This document shows positions 18,368-27,235 of a stretch of 64,000 bases of DNA, in pieces (position 1 is the stretch's first letter; the number at the start of each line of letters is the position of its first letter). The notes under the pieces were generated by a model. That model worked only from the letters and a program-made list of their open reading frames with translations, searched no databases and had not been told where the DNA came from. The translations under genes and the position numbers were made by a program. The DNA comes from Pseudomonas viridiflava (GTDB taxonomy: Bacteria > Pseudomonadota > Gammaproteobacteria > Pseudomonadales > Pseudomonadaceae): the NCBI RefSeq assembly GCF_900583165.1, contig NZ_UTKY01000053.1:178279-242278 (forward strand), read 5' to 3'.

Positions 18368-18405
18368 AAGGCCAAGGGCAGCGTTACCGCCCATGGCCTT
18401 TTTGC
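18368..18405 (+). terminator. strong hairpin with T run in the speC leader (terminator or attenuator)
   Basis: AAGGCCAAGGGC (18368-18379) pairs with GCCCATGGCCTT (18389-18400) with a single A-A mismatch and a nine-base loop. The stem's own T pair runs into three more, giving five T residues. It stands about 104 bases before speC and 12 bases after the candidate leader ORF, on the same strand. It could end transcripts from upstream or act as a conditional attenuator. The remaining leader (18098-18250) also holds an imperfect hairpin (ACGGAAGGGCC / TCCCTTTCCGT) without a T run. Confidence 0.65.
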
Positions 18406-18508
18406 TTTCGGCGACATGCCTTGGGAAGTAGGCGAACCAAAGTGGGGATACGGAGGACGTTCATTTGCACCCATTGTTTAAACCAGTTTGCCCTTAGGAG
18501 TCTCCAGC

Positions 18509-19672
18509 ATGTCGATCAACGTCGAAGATTATTTCGCGCGCGCCACCTTTGACAAAATGAAGGCGTTCGCCGACAAGCAAGAAACCCCGTTCGTGGTGAT
18601 CGACACCGCGATGATCAGCCAGGCCTACGATGACCTGCGCGCCGGTTTCGAATTCGCCAAGGTCTATTACGCGGTCAAGGCCAACCCGGCCGTCGAGATC
18701 ATCGACCTGCTCAAGGATAAAGGCTCGAGCTTTGACATCGCCTCGATCTACGAGCTCGACAAGGTGATGGACCGTGGCGTCAGCGCCGACCGTATCAGCT
18801 ACGGCAACACCATCAAGAAATCCAAAGACATTCGTTACTTCTTTGAAAAAGGCGTGCGCCTGTTCTCCACCGACTCCGAAGCCGACCTGCGCAATATCGC
18901 CAAGGCCGCGCCGGGCTCGAAAGTGTATGTGCGCATTCTCACCGAAGGTTCGACCACGGCTGACTGGCCTTTGTCGCGCAAATTCGGCTGCCAGACCGAC
19001 ATGGCCATGGACCTGCTGATCCTGGCCCGAGACTTGGGCCTGGTGCCTTATGGCATCTCGTTCCACGTGGGTTCGCAGCAGCGCGACATCAGCGTGTGGG
19101 ACGCAGCGATTGCCAAGGTCAAAGTGATCTTCGAGCGCCTGAAAGAAGAAGACAACATCCACCTCAAGCTGATCAACATGGGCGGCGGCTTCCCGGCCAA
19201 CTACATCACCCGCACCAACAGCCTGGAAACCTACGCTGAAGAAATCATCCGCTTCCTCAAGGAAGACTTCGGCGACGACCTGCCGGAAATCATCCTGGAG
19301 CCGGGCCGTTCGTTGATTGCCAACGCCGGTATCCTGGTCAGCGAAGTGGTACTGGTCGCACGTAAATCCCGCACTGCGGTAGAGCGTTGGGTGTACACGG
19401 ATGTGGGCAAATTCTCCGGCCTGATCGAAACCATGGACGAAGCCATCAAGTTCCCGATCTGGACCGAGAAGAAAGGCGAGATGGAAGAAGTGGTCATCGC
19501 CGGCCCAACCTGCGACAGCGCCGACATCATGTACGAAAACTACAAGTACGGCCTGCCACTGAACCTGGCGATTGGTGATCGCCTGTACTGGTTGTCTACC
19601 GGTGCGTACACCACCAGCTACAGCGCGGTTGAGTTCAATGGGTTTCCGCCGTTGAAGTCGTTTTACGTTTAA
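18509..19672 (+). CDS. speC: ornithine decarboxylase, PLP fold type III
   Basis: The 387-residue protein converts ornithine to putrescine with pyridoxal phosphate. Visible features are VYYAVKANP with the PLP-binding lysine near residue 53, HVGSQ (phosphate contact region), GGGFP, EPGRSL, and GPTCDSADIM containing the active-site cysteine and aspartate contributed across the dimer. Length fits the eukaryotic-type alanine-racemase-fold decarboxylases, not the large E. coli SpeC/SpeF. The start at 18509 (MSINVEDYFARATF) has TAGGAG upstream. It stands alone between its leader hairpin and a terminator. A lysine/ornithine dual activity cannot be excluded. Confidence 0.92.
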   Translation: MSINVEDYFARATFDKMKAFADKQETPFVVIDTAMISQAYDDLRAGFEFAKVYYAVKANPAVEIIDLLKDKGSSFDIASIYELDKVMDRGVSADRISYGNTIKKSKDIRYFFEKGVRLFSTDSEADLRNIAKAAPGSKVYVRILTEGSTTADWPLSRKFGCQTDMAMDLLILARDLGLVPYGISFHVGSQQRDISVWDAAIAKVKVIFERLKEEDNIHLKLINMGGGFPANYITRTNSLETYAEEIIRFLKEDFGDDLPEIILEPGRSLIANAGILVSEVVLVARKSRTAVERWVYTDVGKFSGLIETMDEAIKFPIWTEKKGEMEEVVIAGPTCDSADIMYENYKYGLPLNLAIGDRLYWLSTGAYTTSYSAVEFNGFPPLKSFYV

Positions 19673-19706
19673 GAGCAGCGGTTAGTTTTTTAGCCGCAAG
19701 CTGCAA

Positions 19707-19738
19707 TAAAAAGCCCATGACGTGTCATGGGCTTTTTT
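19707..19738. terminator. bidirectional terminator between speC and hicB
   Basis: AGCCCATGAC and GTCATGGGCT pair perfectly, with an A run before and a T run after, so the structure works for speC on the plus strand and hicB on the minus strand. Confidence 0.9.
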
Positions 19739-19742
19739 GTTT

Positions 19743-20147
19743 TCACAAAGCTGATAGTTCGCGTAATGCAGCTGTCGCCAGGAAGCCAGACCGCGATGCA
19801 TAGCGATGATCCTTGTGCACGCGCTCGTCGATGCGCTGCAACAGGTGTTCCGGTAACGAAGCGTTGAACCTTACTGACTTACCCAAGTAAGGCGTGAGAT
19901 CAAAATCGACTATCGCCCACACACCGCCTGCAAAATCGGGGTTATCCAAATGAGCGTCTACCTCTTGCGCTTGGGGAAGCGGCTCCTGATCGGCAACCAC
20001 CCCTTCAAGGTGCAGTGAAAGCGCCTCGCGGACGTTGTCCAACGCCTCGGAAAAGGTACCTCCCGCCGAGAAGCATCCCGGCACATCCGGGACACTCACG
20101 CTGTAATCCGAGTCAGCGTCTTTGTGTACCACCACTGGAAATTTCAT
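19743..20147 (-). CDS. hicB: HicB-family antitoxin
   Basis: The 134-residue protein begins MKFPVVVHKDADSDYSVSVP and continues with DVPGCFSAGGTFSEALDN, the partly degraded RNase H-like fold of HicB that covers HicA. The C-terminal segment (RFNASLPEHLLQRIDERVH) looks like a ribbon-helix-helix DNA-binding unit, which fits autoregulation. A strong ribosome site (AAAGGAGG) precedes the ATG. It follows hicA after a 55-base gap on the same strand, in the usual toxin-first order. HicB neutralises HicA and with it represses the promoter. Confidence 0.9.
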   Translation of the reverse strand: MKFPVVVHKDADSDYSVSVPDVPGCFSAGGTFSEALDNVREALSLHLEGVVADQEPLPQAQEVDAHLDNPDFAGGVWAIVDFDLTPYLGKSVRFNASLPEHLLQRIDERVHKDHRYASRSGFLATAALRELSAL

Positions 20148-20202
20148 TGTTCCTCCTTTGGACAGGCCACTGAGAGCCCGTCCAACGCATCAAGCGGGGT
20201 CA

Positions 20203-20385
20203 TCACTTGATACCTGCTGATTTGAAAATACTATGCAGAGTGCCTTTAGCGATCTCTGACTTGGGATGAGGAACGGTTACTCGCCCTCGCTTTACCGGAT
20301 GCTTGAACTGGTGATGACTGCCCTTCACCGCCACTTCAAACCAACCATCCGCCACCAGTCGTTCTATTACCTCTCGACTTCTCAT
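20203..20385 (-). CDS. hicA: HicA-family mRNA interferase toxin
   Basis: The 60-residue protein has the size and signature of HicA: a dsRBD-like fold beginning MRSREVIERLVADGWFEVAV with the catalytic histidine in KGSHHQFKHP, and a conserved end (KGTLHSIFKSAGIK). HicA cleaves mRNA and arrests growth when freed from HicB. The start is preceded by AAGGGG. A perfect 17-bp palindrome ends 15 bases upstream of the start codon. Confidence 0.9.
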   Translation of the reverse strand: MRSREVIERLVADGWFEVAVKGSHHQFKHPVKRGRVTVPHPKSEIAKGTLHSIFKSAGIK

Positions 20386-20399
20386 CGCCCCACCCCTTA

Positions 20400-20416
20400 G
20401 TGTGTAACTTACACAC
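20400..20416. promoter_or_regulatory. 17-bp palindrome upstream of hicA, candidate HicB operator
   Basis: GTGTGTAACTTACACAC is a perfect palindrome (8-bp arms around one base) immediately upstream of hicA. A further half-site of the same type (TTACACACA, about 20437-20445) lies beyond it. Autoregulated hicAB loci carry inverted repeats in this position. The assignment to HicB is inferred. Confidence 0.6.
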
Positions 20417-20459
20417 CGCCATATGACAATGGTTTTTTACACACAAGACACACCAATGA

Positions 20460-20488
20460 AAAAGCCCGCTTAAACTTCAAGCGGGCTT
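20460..20488 (-). terminator. terminator downstream of the Sel1-repeat gene
   Basis: AAGCCCGCTT and AAGCGGGCTT form a perfect stem with a short loop. On the minus strand it is followed by TTTTTC, which fits an end for the minus-strand piuC / Sel1-repeat transcript. Confidence 0.8.
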
Positions 20489-20576
20489 GTGTGATGCGAT
20501 GATGACGAAGCAAGAATTGCTTTCGCCAGAGAACTAATGTCAGTTTTTGTGCCCGACCCTGCCATGGCCTAACGAG

Positions 20577-21326
20577 TCAGGAAAAGCTGATAGCGCGCTG
20601 CTGATAAGCCTCAGCCATTGCCCGAACCTGCGGATCATCCGCCGCCGCCAACGCCTTATACGCCGTGCGCAAAAACTTCAAATTCCCCCCCGTCAACGCC
20701 TTGCCCAACCACTCCAGCGCTTCGTCGACCCGGCCTCTGTCCGCCAGCACCGCCGCGTAGCTGAACTGCCCGCGAAAATCCCCGCCTTCGGCCGAGCGTC
20801 GATACCAGCTCACCGCCGCCTCCAGGTCCTGTGGGCAGAACCGGCCGTCTTCCAAGTATCGCCCCAACAGATTCATCGATTTGGCGTGGCCTTGTTCGGC
20901 CGCCAGGCGATAAAAAGCCAGCGCTTGGGGTTGATCTTCGACAACACCACGGCCGGTGGCCAGCAGGTTGGCGTAGTTGTACTGGGCCCAATCCAATCCC
21001 GCTTCGGCGGCGATGCAATATTGCCGCGCAGCTTGCGCTTCATCCGCCGTGCCGCCCCAGCCATGCTCCAGGCAACGCCCGGCCATATTGCGCGCCATCA
21101 AGTGCCCGCCTTGTGCCGCGATCTGGAACCAGCGCAAAGCAAGCGCTTCATCCTGGGCGATGCCACGCCCTTCCAGCAGGATTTGGCCGAGCAAGGCCTG
21201 GGCATCCACTACGCCCTCCTTTGCAGCAATCAAGATGGCCTGGGCAGCGCGCACCGGGGAGTCGTCGAGCATGCTTTGCAATTGCTCGACGTTGAGCACT
21301 TCTTCACGACGCAGCAAAAAGCCCAT
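20577..21326 (-). CDS. Sel1-like tetratricopeptide repeat protein
   Basis: The 249-residue protein contains at least four Sel1-type repeats of about 36 residues, each with the AxxLG ... ALxWFxxAAxxGH pattern (ALLGQILLEGRGIAQDEALA, NYANLLATGRGVVEDQPQAL). No signal peptide is visible. Such repeats form a superhelical scaffold for protein-protein contacts. It lies one base after the piuC stop. The same pair stands together in P. aeruginosa (PA4516-PA4515), so a link to iron uptake is likely, but its action is unknown. Confidence 0.85.
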   Translation of the reverse strand: MGFLLRREEVLNVEQLQSMLDDSPVRAAQAILIAAKEGVVDAQALLGQILLEGRGIAQDEALALRWFQIAAQGGHLMARNMAGRCLEHGWGGTADEAQAARQYCIAAEAGLDWAQYNYANLLATGRGVVEDQPQALAFYRLAAEQGHAKSMNLLGRYLEDGRFCPQDLEAAVSWYRRSAEGGDFRGQFSYAAVLADRGRVDEALEWLGKALTGGNLKFLRTAYKALAAADDPQVRAMAEAYQQRAISFS

Positions 21327-21327
21327 G

Positions 21328-22008
21328 TCAGACCTCAGCCCAGCGGCGCAGCAGGTTGTGATAAGTGCCAGTCAGCTGGATCAGCGCCGGGTGGTCGGGC
21401 ACATCGGCGGTGAGTTGCTGGATCGCGCCATCCATTTCGAACAGCAGGGTGCGCTGGCTGTCTTCGCGCACCAGGCTTTGGGTCCAGAAGAAGGAGGCGT
21501 AACGCGCGCCACGGGTCACGGCGTTGACTTTGTGCAGGCTGGAACCGGGGTACAGCACCATGTCGCCGGCGGGCAACTTGACTCGTTGCAGGCCGAAGGT
21601 GTCCTGGATCTCCAGCTCACCGCCGTCGTATTCGTCCGGGTCGCTGAAGAACAACGTGGATGATAAATCCGTACGCACCCGCTCGACACTGCCCCGCGCC
21701 TGACGCACTGCGTTGTCGATATGGAAGTCAAAACTTTTGCCTTCGGTGTAGCAATTGAACAGTGGTGGAAAGACCTTGTTGGGTAACGCCGCTGACATAA
21801 ATAGCGGGTTTTTCCACAGCCGCTCCAGCATCGCCGCACCGATTTCCTTGGCCAGGGGGTGGCCTTCGGGCAATTGCAGGTTGTGCTTGGCTTTGGCCGA
21901 CTGGTGCCCGGCAGTGATTTTGCCATCGGCCCAATCGGTGGCTTCCAGGGCTTGGCGGATGCGCTGCACTTCCTCACGAGAGAACAGGCCGGGGATGTGC
22001 AGCAGCAT
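21328..22008 (-). CDS. piuC: PKHD-type Fe(II)/2-oxoglutarate-dependent hydroxylase PiuC
   Basis: The 226-residue protein has the double-stranded beta-helix metal triad: His and Asp in FDFHIDNA, the second His in [10 protein letters not shown] and a following Arg region ([10 protein letters not shown]) that would hold 2-oxoglutarate. Length and sequence match the YbiX/PiuC family. The gene is divergent from the siderophore receptor gene, with a Fur-box-like site between them. In P. aeruginosa piuC is iron-regulated and its loss affects siderophore-drug uptake. The true substrate is not established. Confidence 0.92.
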   Translation of the reverse strand: MLLHIPGLFSREEVQRIRQALEATDWADGKITAGHQSAKAKHNLQLPEGHPLAKEIGAAMLERLWKNPLFMSAALPNKVFPPLFNCYTEGKSFDFHIDNAVRQARGSVERVRTDLSSTLFFSDPDEYDGGELEIQDTFGLQRVKLPAGDMVLYPGSSLHKVNAVTRGARYASFFWTQSLVREDSQRTLLFEMDGAIQQLTADVPDHPALIQLTGTYHNLLRRWAEV

Positions 22009-22039
22009 GGGCAGTACCTGAATTCAGAGAGACGTCAAT

Positions 22040-22058
22040 GGTATTGATTCTTATCAAG
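22040..22058. promoter_or_regulatory. candidate Fur box between piuC and piuA
   Basis: GGTATTGATTCTTATCAAG matches the 19-bp Fur consensus at 11 of 19 positions by my count. It lies in the divergent intergenic region of two genes that are iron-regulated in related bacteria. The match is moderate. Confidence 0.5.
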
Positions 22059-22213
22059 CCTGTAAAACGCTGTAGACGAACGAGATCGTCATAACCGTAA
22101 GCAAAAAGTGTAAAGAATGTAAATTCAGTGCAATTAGCAATGTATCTCAATTGATAGAAATACCTGTTAACACTATATTCCGCGGCTTCACATCCTTGGG
22201 GAAAGGACACGTC

Positions 22214-24502
22214 ATGTCGCGCACTTCAATAAAAACACCCGCCGGTTCACCGCGTCTGCTGGCTTCGGCCATCGGCGTTGCCCTCACTGCCAGCTCTGCC
22301 GCCCACTTGGCGCAGGCGGCTGAGGACACTGAACAAAAAGGCGAGCGCAACAGCATTTCACTGGGTGCCACCAGCATCACCGGCCAGGAACAGGACGAAA
22401 CCTCCTACCAGGTAGAAAAAGCCTCCTCGCAAAAATACACCGCGCCGCTGGTAGACACCCCACGCTCGGTCACCGTGGTGCCGCAACAAGTCCTCAAGGA
22501 CACCGCCGCCACCTCGCTGCAGGATGCCTTGCGTACCGTACCGGGCATCACGTTTGGCGCCGGCGAAGGCGGCAACCCACAGGGCGACCGCCCGTTCATC
22601 CGTGGTTTTGACGCCCAAGGCGATACCTACCTGGACGGCGTGCGCGACACGGGCGGCCAGAGCCGTGAGATCTTCGACATCGAGTCCATTGAAGTCAGCA
22701 AAGGCCCGAACTCGTCATTCGGCGGTCGCGGCTCGGCCGGCGGCAGCCTCAACCTGGTGAGCAAGACCCCCCAAGCGCGGGACTTCACCAACGGTGGCTT
22801 CACCTACGGCTCCGACCAGACCCGCCGCTACGTGCTGGATGTGAACCGTCAGTTCCTGGATGACAGCGCGGCGTTCCGCCTGAACCTGATGAGCCACGAA
22901 CAGAACGTGGCCGGCCGCGACGCGGTGAACTACGACCGTTGGGGCGTGGCACCGTCGCTGACCTTTGGCCTGGGCACGCCGACCCGCGTCAACCTCAGCT
23001 ACTACCACATGGAAAGCAACGACCTGCCGGACTCGGGGATTCCCTACGCCTACGGCTCGGCCACGGCCACCACCCACGTGCACGACAAACCTACCGACGG
23101 CGGTGACAGCAGCAACTTCTACGGCCTCAAGAACCGCGACTTCCGTAAGACTCGCGCCGATATCAGCACCGTCTCCATCGAGCACGACCTGAACGACAGC
23201 ATGACGCTGAAAAACACCCTGCGTCATGGCAGCACCGGCCAGGACTACATCCTCACCCAGCCGGATGACAGCAAGCTCAACGTCAACAAGTACGGCACGG
23301 TGTGGCGCCGAGCCAACGCCCGCGTCTCTACGACCACAACGACCACCAACCAAACCGATCTGTTTGGCAGTTTCCAGGCGCTGGGCTTCAAGCACAGCTA
23401 CTCCACCGGCCTTGAATTTACCGGTGAAGAAACTCGCGTCAGCGGTTACACAATCAGTCCAAATAGCAACCCCAACTGCACCCTCGCGGCTGGCAGCCTG
23501 GGCGGCCAGTGCACCTCCCTGGGCAACCCGAACCCGGATGACGCTTGGGCCGGCAGCATCGCCCGCAACTACAACGGTACCAATACCAAAGCCACCAGCC
23601 GCGCCGCGTATGTGTTCGACACCATCGAGCTGGACCCGAAATGGTTGCTGAACGTCGGCCTGCGCTACGACACCTTCGACACCGAAGCCAACACCAACGC
23701 GACCACCGGGCGCACCAAACTCAAGGACGACAGCCAATTCTTCAACTGGCAGGCCGGCCTGGTCTGGAAGCCGCTGGATAACGGCAGCATTTACACCTCC
23801 TACGCCACTTCGGCCTCGCCACCCGGCGGTCTGGTAGGTGAAGGCGTAGACAACAACTCGCTGCCTACCGGCGTCAACACCAGCGACCTGCAGCCGGAAG
23901 AAACCGTCAACTACGAGCTGGGCACCAAGTGGGATCTGTTCCACAACCGCCTGTCCCTGTCGGCTGCGGTGTTCCGTACCGAGAAGAAAAACACCCGCAT
24001 CCTGGTGGACTCCAACACCTATGAAACCGCAGGTGAATCCCGCGTGGACGGCCTGGAACTGTCGGCCAGCGGCAAGATTACCGAGCAGTGGCAAGTGTTC
24101 GCCGGCTACAGCTACTTGAAAGCCGAGCTGGTTGACCCAGGCAAGAACGGTAACCGCCTTGGCGTCGTCCAGATCGGTTCCAATAAGGGCAACCAAATGC
24201 CCAACACCCCGGAAAACTCGTTCAGCCTGTGGACCACCTACAACCTGACGCCGAAGCTGACCATCGGTGGTGGCGCGTTCTACGTCGACCAGGTTTACGG
24301 CGATGCAGCCAACACCGTTTATGTGCCGTCCTACACCCGCTACGACGCCATGGCCAGTTACAAGCTGACCAAGAACGTCGACCTGCAATTGAACGTGCAG
24401 AACCTGACCGACAAGACCTACTACGACAAGGCCTACGGCGCGCACTTCGCCAACCAGGCCGCCGGTCGTACGGCGTTGTTGTCCACCAGCTTCCACTTCT
24501 AA
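22214..24502 (+). CDS. piuA: TonB-dependent catecholate-type siderophore receptor (PiuA/Fiu family)
   Basis: The 762-residue protein starts at the ATG at 22214, preceded by AAAGGA, and has a signal peptide ending near AHLAQAAE. A plug domain follows (TPRSVTVVPQQVLKDT, LQDALRTVPGITFGAGEGG, RGFDAQGDTYLDGVRD). Then comes a 22-strand beta-barrel ending in the C-terminal Phe (LLSTSFHF). This is an outer-membrane importer for ferric catecholates powered by TonB. Its neighbours piuC and the flavoreductase gene support the PiuA assignment. PiuA-type receptors take up catechol-bearing antibiotics. No N-terminal signalling domain is present, so it does not act through an anti-sigma factor. Confidence 0.92.
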   Translation: MSRTSIKTPAGSPRLLASAIGVALTASSAAHLAQAAEDTEQKGERNSISLGATSITGQEQDETSYQVEKASSQKYTAPLVDTPRSVTVVPQQVLKDTAATSLQDALRTVPGITFGAGEGGNPQGDRPFIRGFDAQGDTYLDGVRDTGGQSREIFDIESIEVSKGPNSSFGGRGSAGGSLNLVSKTPQARDFTNGGFTYGSDQTRRYVLDVNRQFLDDSAAFRLNLMSHEQNVAGRDAVNYDRWGVAPSLTFGLGTPTRVNLSYYHMESNDLPDSGIPYAYGSATATTHVHDKPTDGGDSSNFYGLKNRDFRKTRADISTVSIEHDLNDSMTLKNTLRHGSTGQDYILTQPDDSKLNVNKYGTVWRRANARVSTTTTTTNQTDLFGSFQALGFKHSYSTGLEFTGEETRVSGYTISPNSNPNCTLAAGSLGGQCTSLGNPNPDDAWAGSIARNYNGTNTKATSRAAYVFDTIELDPKWLLNVGLRYDTFDTEANTNATTGRTKLKDDSQFFNWQAGLVWKPLDNGSIYTSYATSASPPGGLVGEGVDNNSLPTGVNTSDLQPEETVNYELGTKWDLFHNRLSLSAAVFRTEKKNTRILVDSNTYETAGESRVDGLELSASGKITEQWQVFAGYSYLKAELVDPGKNGNRLGVVQIGSNKGNQMPNTPENSFSLWTTYNLTPKLTIGGGAFYVDQVYGDAANTVYVPSYTRYDAMASYKLTKNVDLQLNVQNLTDKTYYDKAYGAHFANQAAGRTALLSTSFHF

Positions 24503-24521
24503 ACGCGGGCAGCAAAACGCT

Positions 24522-24554
24522 AAAAGCCCCACGCATCGGATGCGTGGGGCTTTT
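24522..24554 (+). terminator. rho-independent terminator after piuA
   Basis: AAAAGCCCCACGCATC pairs with GATGCGTGGGGCTTTT. The structure starts 20 bases past the piuA stop and would end that transcript before the next gene. Confidence 0.9.
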
Positions 24555-24638
24555 GCGTGTTAAACAGAATATTTCTCGATAACCCACGGCATAATGCGCG
24601 CCGTGGCAATCACAACCAGATAGACGAGGCGGTCAGAC

Positions 24639-27164
24639 GTGTTGAAGAAAACCCTGTTTCAGTTGCACTGGTTCTTCGGCATTACCGCTGGGCTGGTGCT
24701 GGCCTTGATGGGGGTCACCGGGGCTGCGGTGTCGTTCCAGGATGAAATCCTGCGGGCGCTCAACCCCACTGTGCTGAGCGTCGAGAAGCGCGAAGCCGGC
24801 GTGCTGCCGCCTGCCGAGCTGGTGCGCAAGCTTGAAGCCACCGAAGGCAAGACCGTAGCCATGCTGTTTGTGGAGACCGAAAGCGGCAACGCCGCCCGCG
24901 TGTTCTTCACGCCGCCGCCCGGCGAGCGCCGTGGCCAATTGCGTTACTTCAACCCCTACACCGGCGACTACGTGGGCGACGCCGTCGGCCAGGATGTGTT
25001 CGGGTTTGTGCTGCAACTGCACCGTTTCCTGGTCATGGGCGATACCGGGCGCAACATCACCGGGGCCTGCACGCTGATCCTGGTGTTTTTCTGCCTTTCC
25101 GGCTTGTACCTGCGCTGGCCGCGCCAGGTCGCGAGCTGGCGCGTGTGGTTGACCCTGGACTGGCGCAAAAAAGGCCGCAGTTTCAACTGGGACCTGCACT
25201 CCGTGTTCGGCACCTGGTGCCTGGTGGCGTACCTGCTCTCTGCCTTGACCGGGTTGTATTGGTCCTACGACTGGTACAGCCAGGGCCTGACCAAACTGCT
25301 GTCCGACGCCCCGCAAAATGAGCGTGTGCGCAAGCGCGGCCCGGCGCCCGAAGGCCGGGCGCCAGTGGCCAACTACGACGCTATCTGGAGCAGCATCTAC
25401 AGCAACGCCGGCCCAGGCTTGAGTGCCTATAACATCCGCATGCCCGCTATCGCCGGGCAACCGGCCACGGTCTTTTATTTGCTGGAAAATTCGCCTCACG
25501 ACCGAGCGCTCAACCAGATCAACCTGGACCCGGCCAGCGGCGAGGTGAAATCCCACGACCCGTACGCCAGCAAGACACTGGGCTCACAGCTGCTGACCAG
25601 CGTCTACGCGCTGCACACCGGCAGTTACTTCGGCCTGGCGGGACGGATTATCCTCACCGTCAGCTCGCTGCTGATGCCGCTGTTCTTTATCACCGGCTGG
25701 TTGTTGTACCTGGACCGTCGGCGCAAAAAACGCCAGGTGCGTGACGCACGCAAAGGCCTCGGTGCCAATGCCAGCGATGCGCCGGCCTGGCTGATCGGCT
25801 TTGCCAGCCAGAGTGGTTTTGCCGAGCAACTCGCCTGGCAGACCGCCGGCCAATTGCAGGCTGCCGGGTTGCCGGTGAAGGTGCAGGCGCTGGGCAGTGT
25901 CAGCCAGGAAGACCTGCGCCAGTCGCACAATGCGCTGTTTGTGGTCAGCACCTTTGGCGATGGCGAAGCCCCCGACAGCGCCCGTGGTTTCGAGCGCAAC
26001 GTGCTTGGCCAGGACCTGCCCCTCAAAGGCCTGAACTACTCGGTACTGGCCTTGGGTGATCGCCAGTACGAACATTTTTGCGGCTTTGCACGTCGCCTGC
26101 ATTTCTGGCTGACCAACCAGGGCGGCAACCCGTTGTTCGCCCCCGTGGAAGTTGACAGCGGCGACACCAACGCCCTGCTGCACTGGCAACAACAACTCGG
26201 CCAACTCACCGGCCACGCACCTGCTGCGGCATGGCCGAAGGCCCAGTATGAAAACTGGACGCTGACCCAACGCACCCTGCTCAACCGCGACAGCAGCGGC
26301 TCCGATGTCTACTTGCTGGGGCTCACTCCCCCTTCGCCGCAGACCTGGCAAGCCGGCGACCTGGTGGAAGTGTTGCCACGCAATTGCCCGTGGGCCATTG
26401 AGCACTTCCTCCAGGGCCTGGGCCTGGCCGGCAGCGACGGCGTGCTGATCGACGGTTTGGCCCACAGCCTCGACCAGGCCTTGGCCACTCGCCAACTGCC
26501 CACCCATCGCGCGCACCTCGTCGGCCTGCATGCCCAGGCGCTGGTGGACGCACTGGTGCCTTTGGGCATGCGCGAATACTCTATCGCCTCGATCGTCAGC
26601 GACGGCGTGCTCGAACTGATCGTGCGCCAGGAACGCCACCCCGACGGCAGCCTCGGTTTGGCGAGCGGCTGGCTCACCGAATACGCCGCCCTCGGCACAC
26701 CTATCAACCTGCGCCTGCGCCGCAACAGCGGCTTCCACCTGCCGGACGCGCCCGTGCCGCTGATCCTGTTGGGCAACGGCACCGGCTTGGCCGGCCTGCG
26801 CAGCTTGCTCAAGGCCCGCATTGCCGATGGCCAGCAACGCAACTGGCTGTTGTTTGGCGAACGCAATATCGCCCACGACTTCCTCTGCCAGGACGAGCTG
26901 CAAGGCTGGTTGGCGAGTGGTGACTTGGCGCTGCTGGACCTGGCGTTTTCCCGTGATCAGGAAGAGAAAATCTACGTGCAGGACCGCCTGCGTGAGTCAG
27001 CGGATGTGCTGCGTAAATGGCTCGCCGAGGGTGCCGCGATTTATGTGTGCGGGAGCTTGCAGGGGATGGCGGCTGGTGTGGATCTGGCGTTGGTGGATAT
27101 TTTGGGCTGTGAAGCCGTGGAACGTTTGATTGAACAGGGCCGTTACCGCCGGGATGTCTACTGA
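24639..27164 (+). CDS. piuB: PepSY-domain membrane protein fused to a flavodoxin/sulfite-reductase-type flavoreductase
   Basis: The 841-residue protein joins two parts. Residues 1-375 are a PepSY-associated membrane unit ([20 protein letters not shown]; further helices near 130-150, 190-215 and 330-365). Residues about 385-530 form an FMN flavodoxin ([36 protein letters not shown]). The rest is an FAD/NADPH reductase ([32 protein letters not shown]). Such fusions pass electrons from NADPH across the inner membrane and are thought to reduce ferric siderophores in the periplasm. The place downstream of the receptor matches PA4513-PA4514. A GTG or nearby start is possible; I kept the first good one. 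Confidence 0.85.
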   Translation: MLKKTLFQLHWFFGITAGLVLALMGVTGAAVSFQDEILRALNPTVLSVEKREAGVLPPAELVRKLEATEGKTVAMLFVETESGNAARVFFTPPPGERRGQLRYFNPYTGDYVGDAVGQDVFGFVLQLHRFLVMGDTGRNITGACTLILVFFCLSGLYLRWPRQVASWRVWLTLDWRKKGRSFNWDLHSVFGTWCLVAYLLSALTGLYWSYDWYSQGLTKLLSDAPQNERVRKRGPAPEGRAPVANYDAIWSSIYSNAGPGLSAYNIRMPAIAGQPATVFYLLENSPHDRALNQINLDPASGEVKSHDPYASKTLGSQLLTSVYALHTGSYFGLAGRIILTVSSLLMPLFFITGWLLYLDRRRKKRQVRDARKGLGANASDAPAWLIGFASQSGFAEQLAWQTAGQLQAAGLPVKVQALGSVSQEDLRQSHNALFVVSTFGDGEAPDSARGFERNVLGQDLPLKGLNYSVLALGDRQYEHFCGFARRLHFWLTNQGGNPLFAPVEVDSGDTNALLHWQQQLGQLTGHAPAAAWPKAQYENWTLTQRTLLNRDSSGSDVYLLGLTPPSPQTWQAGDLVEVLPRNCPWAIEHFLQGLGLAGSDGVLIDGLAHSLDQALATRQLPTHRAHLVGLHAQALVDALVPLGMREYSIASIVSDGVLELIVRQERHPDGSLGLASGWLTEYAALGTPINLRLRRNSGFHLPDAPVPLILLGNGTGLAGLRSLLKARIADGQQRNWLLFGERNIAHDFLCQDELQGWLASGDLALLDLAFSRDQEEKIYVQDRLRESADVLRKWLAEGAAIYVCGSLQGMAAGVDLALVDILGCEAVERLIEQGRYRRDVY

Positions 27165-27187
27165 GATTCTGTAGGCACTGAAGATCA

Positions 27188-27221
27188 AAATGTGGGAGGG
27201 GGCTTACCCCCTCCCACATTT
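27188..27221. repeat. REP palindrome between convergent piuB and phoD
   Basis: Two 15-base arms (AAATGTGGGAGGGGG and its complement) are perfect around CTTA. Between two convergent genes only 71 bases apart it can also act as a bidirectional transcript end. Confidence 0.85.
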
Positions 27222-27235
27222 GATTGCATTCCAGG

